From Marchantia polymorpha subsp. ruderalis (Eukaryota > Streptophyta > Marchantiopsida > Marchantiales > Marchantiaceae): a stretch of 64,000 bases of DNA. The first letter of the stretch is position 1; every line of letters starts with the position of its first letter. A program made the translations under genes and the position numbers. Below, piece by piece: positions 32,904 through 44,500 of this stretch. The notes beneath the pieces were generated by a model. That model was given only the letters and a program-made list of their open reading frames with translations. It had not been told where the DNA came from and ran no database searches. Location: positions 10,317,501-10,381,500 of the forward strand of contig AP031355.1 of the NCBI GenBank assembly GCA_037833965.1, in the 5' to 3' direction.

Positions 32904-34258
32904 CTAGAAATCATCTGATTAGTGTAAATTTTTATCTTCGGAGGTCGCATCGGGAGAAGGAGAATTAGAGAGCATTTGTAAATTATATTTCTTTAGATGA
33001 GCAAGGGAGCATCAACTTTGATCTCCTCTGCTCGCATTTACGACCATGGACCAAAGAATGGTCTCGTAGAATGGTCTCATCATAGAAACATATGACAAAC
33101 TAGAATCCACTGCTTGGTTTAACCAAAATGGAATCCAAAGCAACTTTACCGTTCACATACATGTTGCATCCAATTTCATGTTTCTGGTTTCATGTTGGTG
33201 TAGATACTCTTTTGCTCTACTGAGTCTGCAATGCAATGTCCAGATTGACTGTGAAATATGTCTCTGAAACCTGACGAGCAATTGATGTGATTGTGATAGA
33301 TCGTAAATTCATTCTTCGTCATAAGAGTACCATCACCGCAACCGAATTTATAACATGTTAAAAATTTGTCATCTCTCCATTCAAAGAGAAAAAAAAAATC
33401 AGTTTCCACTCTGATCAGTTTGTCTGGTCTGAGTTACAAGTAACACTCCACATATAAAATTATCCTTCGGATGAACCGCAATTCTGCAAATTTGACCTGT
33501 TGGCTATTCGGCTGCTGTGCATCTCTCTCCTTCACTCTTGGCTGAAGTAGATGCACAGCAATTGGCGGTATTCTTTCTTGCGATTCATGTTCAGAGAATC
33601 ACGATGATGTATATGAGAGATCATAATTAGTGACACTAGTGAGTTCCGTCGGGAGAGCTCATAAACTTACTGTAGAGGCACGACTGTAGTACCTTGAGAA
33701 CATAATCTCTGAGCAGCAGTTCTGGTGTGCCATTCTTTCCTCATTTTCACTCTTACTACACATCTCTGATGCTGTACTGCAGGCGTCTTCAGCCATCGAG
33801 CCAGGTTCTGCTCGATAGTCTGGGATGATGTGTGCGAGTAAACAACCTCACATTTACTACAGCAAAATTGAAGACTGTTTGGAGAGTAGAGTCAAGTTCT
33901 CGTCAACATGGACTGTGGACTGAAGTCCACAGTCCATCAGGGTGCACTTTAAGCAGCTATGTCCGCCTGCGTGACTGTCAACGTTAGCAGAATATCATGT
34001 TGTACTTTATTTGGTCGACAAAACCAAGGTTCCTGGTCACAAGCAGGGGCAAGACGCAAAACAGTGAGCCCTGGGTTTGATTGGCGTGGAGAAACGAGCT
34101 AACTTGGTGAACAAACTTGAATCTAAGCAATATAGGTATCGGCTACTGTAGCCTATAACTCGTTTTACCTCAAGGGGTGAGGAGAAAATGTCACACTTAT
34201 GTATCCTCAAAAGAATTCTGAACCTCAGAAGAGTTCTGCATCGACGTGGACGAGAATT
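32904..34258. other. No supported gene; palindrome at 33908-33937
   Basis: Bases 33908-33921 (ATGGACTGTGGACT) are the exact reverse complement of 33924-33937, with a two-base centre. I see nothing else of note. Confidence 0.5.
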
Positions 34259-34349
34259 CGATCGACGATGCACGTGTTATGAACCAACCCGTTCACTGGG
34301 TTAGCGTTCCAGTGAACGGGTTGGTTCATAACACGTGCATCGTCGATCG
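34259..34349. repeat. Perfect 41-bp inverted repeat with 9-base loop
   Basis: Bases 34259-34299 and 34309-34349 are exact reverse complements. Each arm contains CACGTG, the G-box core, inside GCACGTGTTATGAACC. A transcript would form a perfect 41-bp hairpin. It could be a small-RNA precursor, a very young foldback insertion, or a template-switch duplication. I saw no target-site duplication and no coding sequence. Confidence 0.9.
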
Positions 34350-35429
34350 TTCCGCGTGATGGAATTTGTTCGTGCTACAGAAACTGCATGTAACCTTATC
34401 TTTCAACTGCTAGTAAGTCTAGGATTGCAACAAACTCGAATGAGTTAGCCTTTTCGTCTGCTCCACTTTTTGTGGAGCTTTCTGTCCGTGGGTTTCGCTT
34501 TTCTCTCCGGTTTTATCGCCCAACTCGCAAAGTGGTACCCTCTGCAGCGTGTTCGATGTGCAAAGTTCGCAAAGTCGGTTTGTCCAATGGCCCAGAAACG
34601 AAAGAAAGAGAGTTCAGGTAGATATTGTGTTCAGACTCATCCTGGGGATGTATGCACCTTGGGCCACTTCTAGTGTATGATGATTTTCGGGACCTGTTGC
34701 TTCCCAGCAGTGCAATGCAGGAGATAGAATGACTGTAACATGGAATACCTGCTATCATGTTCTAAGTTGGTAATATCTCTGAACCATCAAAGAATTAGCT
34801 TGATAGCCATGAAAGAGGTAGAAAATGAGCCACTTGAAGTGCATTAAGTGTTTCTTGTCTGTCTAATGCAGCACCGAGGAACTCGTTCACACGCACATAA
34901 GCAAAGCTGCAACGTCGTTGACAGAGATCGAAAAGGCATTCTATCAAAACCCAGCAACATGATGGGAAAGTTCGAGCGATCTATGAGCAAATGCAAGCAT
35001 TATGATCGAGTGCGAAACCCCCATGCCATACACGCGGAGAGAGATAATGTGGGGACCTGACGGAAATGTAATGTTCGTTCGAGCCTGAGTGGGCACACAA
35101 CAGACGATTGCAATTTGGTGCATACAGGGCAACACACGAGCAACCTTTATCACGAAGGCTGAGGAAGTCATAGATCGCCTACGTGCTCCTTTCTGTCTTC
35201 GTTCTCGCTGCAACCGATCCCTTCGCCAAAAGTTGTCCCACTGTTCTATGAATCAAAGAGATTTGTGTCACATAATTTGGTGTCTGAAGTTGTTGTCACA
35301 CTTCTTGTGGCCACTGAATGGAAAGTGTTTCGGAATTGCTTTCACCAGGGGCCCCGATCCATGATCCCCTCCTTCCTCTGTTACCGTAAATATGAGAAGC
35401 TAAACTCGGCGGAACGATTCAACGACTGA

Positions 35430-35980
35430 CTAATTTCCATCCACCACAAAAGTGAGCCCACTGACATGAGCAGAGTCGTCGCTAGCCAGAAACAGAGTGA
35501 CCGAGGCGATGTTGTCGGGCGTGGTGGTTCTGCTTCGGATCGAGCAGTGGGTTTGTGAGCAAGTCTCTCGATGCAGGCAGGAGGGAGTGAGTGATTGCAC
35601 CTCCAGACCAGATGCCGTTCACTCTGATCTGAAATTTGCGGAGCTCATTAAGCCGCAGAGCGAGTGTATTCGGTGAGGGCATGCTTGAGGGGCAGAAGAG
35701 CCTCCGATATAGGCAGCGATATAGTGCTCCAGGAGTCGATGATGCTGCCCCTGAGCTCGTGCTTCGTGCCCCTCGAGGCTGTCGAAGCCTCGGGCCTTCA
35801 GCTCGTTGATGGGACGCAGCGTTGTTGTACATAATGTCGATGCCGATATGAGTTCTGACCACTTGATCCTCCCGATTAACGTCGCAGTGGCTATAGCGGG
35901 CCACATACGGCCTTCCCACTTCCTCTTCGACGGCACGGTTTGCTACGAGCGATTTCACTGTCACCACCGCCACTCTCCCA
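35430..35980 (-). pseudogene. Decayed short-chain dehydrogenase/reductase (SDR)
   Basis: Classical SDR enzymes are NAD(P)-dependent oxidoreductases of about 250-290 residues. On the minus strand their motifs appear in order but in different frames. They are GRVAVVT (near 35975), YSHCDVNREDQVV, IDIMYNNAA (for the NNAG motif, about 35835), RGSIIDS (about 35740), KHALTEYTRSAA (after the YxxxK position, about 35675), RKFQIRVNGI (about 35630), and IASVTLFLASDDSAHVSG with TFVVDGN and a TAG stop at 35430-35432. The glycine-rich nucleotide-binding loop after AVVT is gone and the catalytic YxxxK is disrupted. At least two frame changes occur. The motifs most resemble plant secoisolariciresinol-dehydrogenase-like SDRs. 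It cannot encode a working enzyme. Confidence 0.85.
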
Positions 35981-35999
35981 ATTAAACTGCGTGCTCAAT

Positions 36000-38290
36000 G
36001 TAAGTATGCTCGAATTCAATGTCCTTGAGACTCGTTCAGATCGACTGCCGACGACTGAGAAAAATTTTGAAATCCTCGAAATGCAGTTTCACTTCAGTCT
36101 TCTCTTTCTACACACTTTCTGTGACATTTGTATGAGATCTGGCGTTCGTAGATGGTCCTTGGGGGTGTAAGCGATCTGACCAGAACTTGCGAAGAGAAGC
36201 TAGGTTCACTTTTTTCTTGTTGGAAGGGCTCACGTTGCATCCACTTCCCCTTCGGTCTCAAGACAAACGGAATTTCATTATCAGAATCCTTCTACCGAGC
36301 AGTAAACTCTGCTATTCCGACCGACAAGAGATGAAGGCAGATTAGAAACTTGGACAGGCCGAAACAGAAATCTCGCAGAGAAGACCTTTCGTCTGAATAG
36401 TCATATTTTTGCATATCACTTTCAGCACTCTGTGCACGCTCCGTCTTGGACATCTGTTTGGCCATCACTTGGACCTTCAGTTAGAACACTCGTTCGTCAA
36501 AATGGATGGTTCCATGCAACAGCCGAAGAAAATATTAAACAGAGTGTACGTGCCAGAACCAAGTGTTTGAGAGAACATGTCATTTGCATGACTGCTCCCG
36601 ATTCGGGGTAGTCGCCCGTTTGGATTCATCCCAGTGCGACTTGATGGGGTCTTCCGATCGGTTTTGGTTTATAATCGGTGCACATTCTAGTGGAGGATAG
36701 TAGCAACCTCAGGACGCCACGAACAGCGAATCTCGCACTACTCGATGATCTCACAACTCGGTTTGTTCTGCAAGTACTTCACGAAAATTCAAGTCAGAAT
36801 CTGTCTCGCACTTACGCTGAAAAATGCTTCAGAAATCTTGTACTGCTCGTCATTCATGTCGTTGCAACAATTGAAGTTAATTACGAAAGCGATTTTTTTT
36901 GCAAACTTGCTTCGAGCGTCACCGGATGGGATTATGGAGAGAACCTCGATGGAAAGTCGGATGGGGACTCAATCAAATACAGCGATTAATTGAAAGTCGG
37001 AGGCAGTATTACAGAACCTCCTGAAACTCGATCTACTCCGCTTTCCTCTGAAGCCGCTTGATATTAAATCGATAACGAGATCTACTGAAAGGATTCGCAA
37101 ACACGTGCATTGGGAAGGTATGTCAATGCTCAGAGTATCAACGACAGCAACTTTAATGGGGTGTTGAACCTTTGTTGTGTCCCTTATCTGAGACTATACC
37201 CCAGCTTGCATCGACAAGTGAATGTATTTACCAACTGGGTGCTCATTGTGTCGGATGCAATGCTTAGTGTGCTGCTGGAAGCCACAACCTGCCTTCGAAG
37301 CCTTTTCCAACGAATCCTGATTATTTTACCCATGGATCCTGATTGGATTTACAAATAAAATAATAAATGATGTGGTCGTCCTATAATAAAATATCCATCC
37401 TGCTTAGTTTATCTAATTTATCGTTCAATAGATGAAAGATAAAATATTGGATAAGGTCACCTACACATCGGATTTAGTGCAGAAATTATTTGTCCTGTGG
37501 GAAACTGAAACCGTAGACTGTCCTATTCGAAAATAGCAGTAAAGGATGAATGAATATCCGAGCCATGAAGACCACTTTTCTGCAGATAAGTGCCGGGGTT
37601 CCTTATAAGAGTTCCAAAGGCTCTTTGTCAAATCTAGGTGATGTATAGATTGATGGAGATGTTTGAATTAGTGGTTACAATGTTATTTATGAAGTGTAGA
37701 TATTTGGAATCTTTGAATCACAAAATCCGTTTTGGTTAGATTGTAATCATATATCTCGTTATGATTGGACTTGGTCATACCGTCATCCTACTATATATGT
37801 TCATGTGCACTCCTTGTGAATACACATTTGCATCATGGAAATATGGCTGTATTCATTTTTTGTTGGAAGTGAACTAATAAGAGAAAATTTTGGTTGAATT
37901 AGGCTTGTACCGAGCCCAGCATTTGAAACAATTCTGGGCTATTATGCGGCAGTCCTCAGCGAAATCACAACAGAAAGGAGAGGAATCGAGAGGCAGCTTG
38001 CATGCTCTGAGGGTGCGCATGCATCGTCGGAATCCACCGTATGAATTATTCGAGCACACACTCCGACCCTGCGGCTCGCACATTGTAATGGCAGAAAAGC
38101 AACTGGAGCTTTGTCAAGTATTCTGGTGCAAATATTTGACAAAGCTTGTTCTCGCCCTCGTCCACGGAATACATGCTCCTCGTAAGTTTCTAGTGGTTCA
38201 TGAGTTTGCACTCAGTTCGAACCTTTTGATATAGTTGACCAAAAAAATACCCAATATATTATCAAAACTTTAAGTGTCGCGATTTATGAC
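36000..38290. other. No supported gene
   Basis: Around 36678-36993 two plus-strand frames and one minus-strand frame are open for 80-100 codons at once, so openness alone says little. No motif is recognised. The rest holds only short frames. Confidence 0.35.
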
Positions 38291-38296
38291 AACTGG

Positions 38297-38378
38297 GACG
38301 CTTTGGCCGAGTGGTTAAGGCGTGTGCCTGCTAAGTACATGGGGTCTCCCCGCGAGAGTTCGAATCTCTCAGGCGTCG
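38297..38378 (+). tRNA. tRNA-Ser(GCU)
   Basis: The 82-base gene folds as a class II tRNA. The acceptor stem is GACGCTT with AGGCGTC, and the discriminator is G. The D-arm is TGGCCGAGTGGTTAAGG, and the anticodon loop reads CTGCTAA with anticodon GCT. A long variable arm follows (GGGG/CCCC), and the T-arm is GAGAGTTCGAATCTCTC. There is no intron and no encoded CCA, as expected for a nuclear plant gene. Short T-runs follow at about 38393-38405, which could end Pol III transcription. It reads AGC/AGU serine codons. Confidence 0.95.
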
Positions 38379-38499
38379 TCCCAACCTGTGGCTTTTGTTG
38401 TTTTGGATTATCTCCATATGGAAAGTTCTGGCTTTTGTTACTTTGGATCATCTCCACGTAGAAGAATTTCAGTTAGGAATTCACCTGCACTTGATTACA

Positions 38500-40200
38500 A
38501 TGACTAGATATATAGCCATTACAGTACAGGAATTTAATGGTTGATGTGCTGAATATTATATTTTTATTAAAATTCATTCGTGGAATTTGTTTCCTCATAC
38601 CTGACAGCGCTTATGTAATATAAGAGATATCTTTGTAACCAGATGATTGTTCTTTTGAAATTCAAGTAAATGTTTGATGTACGAAATGTGAAATACGTCA
38701 ACTTTCACCTGGTCTAATGCTTAAATTGGAACTAATATAGAATTTTCCAATACATTGTACCAAAAAGATATCACCTATCTTAGCTAATGGTGTATTTTGA
38801 TAGTTCTATTACTTTTAAAGGATCATTAGCTCATGATATGGAACTATATTCATATCACAAAATATATCATAAGATCTCAATGTTCATGTTGTACACAACT
38901 TGACATTGATGAATAAGTGTTCACATATTCCTTGCAACTCTTAGTTCAATTGAATATTGCCATATATTTGATACCATCTTGTTGATGCAGTGAGAATATA
39001 TAACAACATCCATTTGATATGAGGTAATATCAATAAGAGTTATAATTACATACAACCAGCAAGTTGTAACAAACGTCATTGAAAAAGTAAATTTTAACAA
39101 AATTCCTGTGTGAAAATTATTGCTCACCAAGGTGAAATTGAATATATTTTGTACTAAAAGACAATACTAGCTACTTCATATTTGGTACTATCTTTTGTAT
39201 CCATGTATTGACAATAAGTTGTTGATAAGATCGGATAGAACTTAGGAAAGAAAGTTGCATACTGTGATTTTGAAAATATTAATTTGAATCTTTTTATAAA
39301 TTGTAAACAAATAAATAAATAAATAGTAAATCTTTTTAATTCTACACTTTGTTTGTTTGGATTTGGTTGTGTCATAGTTCTAAATTTTTTAAAAGTTTAT
39401 TTTATAATATTTATTTTATTTTAAGTACTCACTATTCCTAAATCTTGTTTTCAATCAATGATTGCCATATTTTTATTGATGCATTTTGATGGAGTATATT
39501 TAACAAGAATTGAACCACATCAAATGAAAAGATTTCACCTCTTTCAAACATCAAGCAAATATATCAGCATGTTTTAAATCAAGAAGATTAACTTATTTTT
39601 CAACGGTCGCAAAATCACACATAGTAAGATCAGTTTACTCCTTGTTAATAGATTTGTTTGTTATTCATATGCTCACATGTGTTGAATACTTAATGTTTTT
39701 AACTTTGACATAGTTTGACACAACAACATCTTTTGGAACTACAATTTTTTTCTGAGACTGATTTTGAATTTTGGATTTTATTATCTTGTAATTTTATGTC
39801 ATAAACGATTTACATTCAAGCTTTTGCTAAAGAACATAGATCCAAATTCACACCAGTCATAATCTTCTCACTCTCGATACAATGTTAAAAGATCTCAAAT
39901 ATTGAAATTTGATATTATACATGTGTTACTTATTTTTAATATAATTTTGTCTCATATTGATGATCAAATTGCTCAAATGCCATTTTTTTCCTAGAATACA
40001 AAAGTGTTGATTTTTCTACCGTTGTGACTGTCAAATCTTTCCGCATGATAAACGTCAAATCTCTTACACATTGACAAACTCTGAAATCTCTTGCTACTAT
40101 TCCTAGCTCAAAACTTTTGTTTGTCACTCTCAACTAAAAGTGTCACTAATATACTAAAGATTTCATACAACCTATTAGTCTTGATTCATATTCACAACAA
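38500..40200 (-). mobile_element. AT-rich relic of a Copia-like element
   Basis: The block is strongly AT-rich. A minus-strand frame near 39000 contains SYQMDVVIYSHC, resembling the Copia reverse transcriptase start (xxQMDVxTAFLNG). A possible CCHC remnant lies near 40030, upstream in the same orientation, giving gag-then-pol order. No LTRs were found. The alignment is weak, and the identification rests on order and a few residues. Confidence 0.3.
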
Positions 40201-40469
40201 CAAGCATTGTGAAGAGAGTCAAACCATGAGAATAATTAGTTCACCATATGGTTAATGTGTAGACTCTCTTCATTAATCAAGAAATTCAACCTCCACTGAA
40301 CAAGCAAAAATCAAAAATCCTCCAAAAATCAAAAGTTTCAAAAATCCTCCTGTGTGTGAGATAGCTTCTACCCGCTTTCTTGCATAGCGCTAGCTAATCA
40401 ATCTAACTAATCATAATCAACCTCATTAGAATTAACTCCTAACACACCTTCATTGTTGTTCTTTTAAAT

Positions 40470-40474
<5 letters not shown>

Positions 40475-40521
<47 letters not shown>
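40475..40521. repeat. (TA)n/(TATG)n microsatellite
   Basis: About 17 TA units pass into three TATG units. Confidence 0.95.
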
Positions 40522-41399
40522 TTTAACACTTTGATCAATTTTTGAAATACAGAATGTTACACAAGTAGTTTTGAGTCTCTGAATAGTTCTTTTAGTAGAA
40601 GTTAATTAGGAGTTTAGACATACTCGTTAAAAACACGCAATCTTCGTTCTATCTTTTAGTGTTACCTATACACTTCCTATCCTATTTGCTACTTTCTTGC
40701 CCTCACCAGGGCTTTATCTCCTCATCGAAATGATTTCATATCTGCTTTTTGCATAATCCTCGAAGATTTTGAGTTCGTTGAGGGCAAACTGTGAAGTTTT
40801 TCTCGTTATGACTCCGAACTAGTGTAAAGTAAATGGAACACACATCGCCTATTTGCAGGTGAGTAGTGGATGCTGAAACTTAAACACTCTTTAGGACTGG
40901 AGAGAGTGTTTTCGAGACCCCTCAACTCGAGGCCGGGGAAGTTAAATAAAAGTCCCGCTTTACCCGGAAAAGCTCTTAAATGAGTGATAAATATGACGAT
41001 ACATTATACAACCCCATGAATTATTAAACACATTATCCATGGGGCCGAAGTCTTGATTGTCGAAATGGTTCTGTTGGATAATGTTTTATTCACAAGAGAT
41101 CCGTAGAGCATTCAGTGGCTAACGGTATTGTTGAGTCTAATTTCATCAGACCCACTCTTGGCAACAAGAAGCGTAAAGAGGCCTTCTGCTTATCATTATT
41201 ATTTTATTTGAATATCCTCCACCTTCCTATATTTGGCCAGCCCGTCGCTCATAAACTCTTTGGCAGTGAATGCTCTACATAGTGAGTTGAGCTTATCACT
41301 CCCACGGTATCAATTAGCTCGTTGTAAACTCAGAGGGTTTCCATCGGGGCAGGTATCTGACCTTTTGTAATGAATCCAGCGACTGATTACAAAAGTAAG

Positions 41400-41579
41400 T
41401 TCACCTTACTCCAGTCTAAATATATCTACATTTTGCCTTTTACTGTTTGTTTTTCACTTTTTCTATATAGAATGTAAGCATGCTGTGGGGTTCACCTTAC
41501 TCCTGTCTAAATATATATTGATGTATTCTTTTACTACTTATTTTTTATTTTGTCTATGAAGAATGGAAGCATGCTGTTG
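41400..41579. repeat. Direct repeat, two copies of about 89 bp
   Basis: Each copy starts GTTCACCTTACTCC and ends GAAGCATGCTGT or GTAAGCATGCTGT. The copies abut at about 41488-41490 and differ at several positions in their AT-rich middles. Confidence 0.8.
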
Positions 41580-41599
41580 GGAAAACAGGCCTTGATTGA

Positions 41600-44500
41600 G
41601 CGGATTACGCCTTGATATAGGGGCTGACAGACGTTGGAAGGTCTAAGTCCGCAGGGAAAAGACAAAGATGATGGGTGATCGTACTGGAAATAAGACCCCG
41701 TTAACTGGTTTGTCACCCGGTAGCGTCCGACATATGAGTGGAGTGTCCAGTACGCCACGATCTTGATCGTAGCCATGTTGCAATGATGTGATGCAAAGGG
41801 TTTCGACATGGTGGTCGTTCCATCCTGCCACATCTTCGTGTCATTGAAGCAAAGGTACAGGACATGTACATGTCCATGTCGATGAACTCGAGTACACGCG
41901 GAACATTGCTTTTCCGATGACATGGACGGCAACGCTAACAGCGTAGTGGTTGTGATCGTCTACTTGCCACCTTCGGTCCGTTGCCCATCCCTGTTCGCCG
42001 CCTCGTACGTCGATACGATGTGGGCAGGTGTTGCAGAGCCAGCTCGTTCAAGTTGCTGCGCTTTGTACGACACAACTTCTCGCCTTCATCCTCATCAAAA
42101 TCCTTGAATTACTGGTCTAGACTTGTGTTGGAGAGCTCTGAAAACAGTCGATCCACTGATGACGTTAGCACCAGAGTCCTCACTGAGACCCTCTTGTAGC
42201 GAAACGCTAGTGCCTTGGTTTGGTGAACATTCTCGCTGACATGTTGGATGATGGTGTGCGATAATCTCCATGGGGATGCACCAATTGTGCGACGTTTCAT
42301 AGATCATCTTCCTCTTGTGCTACATGCGGAAATTCTTCCTCTACTTCCTCTTCTACAACACAAACCCTTCTTCACTAAGGCCTTGGTCAAATCCTGCTCT
42401 GCTGCATGAATTCGGTGACCCGCACAATAGGCCGCGGCTGCTTGCTGTGACTTGTCATGACTTTCAGCTTCTTCTCAGCGGTCAAAAGGACCCACTTCTG
42501 TTCTGCGCTCTTCCCCGTGACAACTAGTAGGAATTATCAAGAATTAGACTGACGAACCGCAAACTTTAAAGGTTAACTATTGCGCTCACTGTTTGGCCGC
42601 TGAAAACGGTCGAATCTCCCTCTTTCCCCTCGTGGTGACTTCGTGACAAACAGTGACCGTAATGCCATGACTTTAGAAGAGATCTTTCAACTCTTCCCGC
42701 GGTTCATTTGACCAGCATCAAAGGTTTGCGTGGTGTCATTACGTATACTCGTGAAGTGAATAGCTCACAAGAGTCTCCACTCTCTAGATAGGCTGCTCAT
42801 CGCATTACTGGAGTCAAGGGAGAGTAAATGTCTGTGACTCTAAAGTGGAAACAAGAATGGCAAAGAATCAAAAGAGCTATGCAATGCATAAGGTTTTTAA
42901 GCGCATGAAAACATGGTATAGAAATAACAATCGATTAGATTATTCCAGAAGGAATGGTGTGTTCTTGTAGTTTAATCTCATAAAATGCTTCTCTACTTCT
43001 TCACGAAAGGTTTCGGACCAGAGTTAGCCACTCACGATGAGGATATTCAACGATGCATGTGACCGGGTATTCCGTGCTTGCACCAAATGCTGGTACACAT
43101 GAGAGTGAAGATGGCAAAGATTATGTGTGTTCATACAAGAATCCATGTCATAACTTCAGCCATAACTTCAGAAATTCACCTAGGGGCTGCTAGACGTGGA
43201 CTCAAAACCAAAGGCCTGCGTCTACGGCTGGTGCAAGGTAATACATGCATGACACCAGCTGTTCCCAAATTCCAACAACAAATCAAAACCCACGTAGTCT
43301 CTATGCATCGAGCAAGGGTGTCTGGCTCACCACCTTATATTTCCCATCAACTCATTATCATCATAACCATGTGCTAGTTGCTTACAGAACAAAATTTACA
43401 CTGTTAACAAACCTTGTTTCCATGAAATCACCGGTCTACTCAGCAAACTATCTTTTTTCCTCAAGCGAGAGACTCAATGCTGGTCTAAAAGCATAGGCAG
43501 TTCTCTTCTGATAAAGCTGTCTTTCCGAAAGCAAGCTTTCAGGGCAGGCAGATATAATTGTCTCCACACCAGCATGCTGCTGCTGCCCTCCTTGGGCAAA
43601 AGCCTTGAGTGGTTTCACTACAGAAATTTACAGAACTGAGTAAATTGTAGAGTACCCATATTTTATAACTAAAGACAGATTGCAGGACAGGGCAGGGAGG
43701 TCGTCACATGGAGTAATTACACTCGACTGAGAACCCCAGTTGACTTCAGCCTTAAGAAACCTTCCTTCCATGGTGGGATTGCCTGTCTGGACAGACGGGG
43801 CCTCAATACGATACCAGAAGCACGCAGACAGAGAGAAGAACCAACAAGCGCACAGCACACACCGGTGCATTGACCGACAGGCTCATTGAGATCTGGATGT
43901 GGATTGGGATGGGGTAGGTCCAAACTCTTCGAACAATCTTCTCTAGACGCGGAAACATGACTGTGACAGGACAGGACTGATGGACGAAGAGCGATTAAAA
44001 GTGGTACATGTCAAAACGAAAGCCCATTTGATTACCATGAGCTGAAGTGACAGGACCGTCGGATGAAAACATGTGCCTGTTTGCGCTCACTAATGTACAT
44101 ACAATGCAATGATTTCTGAGAGCTCCGTATGCAGCTCATATGAAAACCTACCAGACTACCCATACCCTACCAATCTTCTCGCTTAGCACCCCCATACAGA
44201 GCTAGACATTGCCTCCGGTACGGTACCCGAGTGGAGACACCTCCTCCAGCTCCCAATACTAGGCTACTAAGTGCCTTGCGCTGGTGTTCATTGGCTCTAG
44301 CCCCTGCTGAAATGCACTCAAACTGATAATGAACCCCTTTGCACAAGAGCACTCAAAGTTTCACCTTGCCTTGACAATTCAGTCAAGACGGTTTCTTCAT
44401 CCCACCAGAAGAACAACTGCAGTGCCTAGCCCTTGCTGCCTTGATACGGCTGCAAAATAAACAGACAGAAATAAATCAGAAAGACTGAGAATGCTGACCC

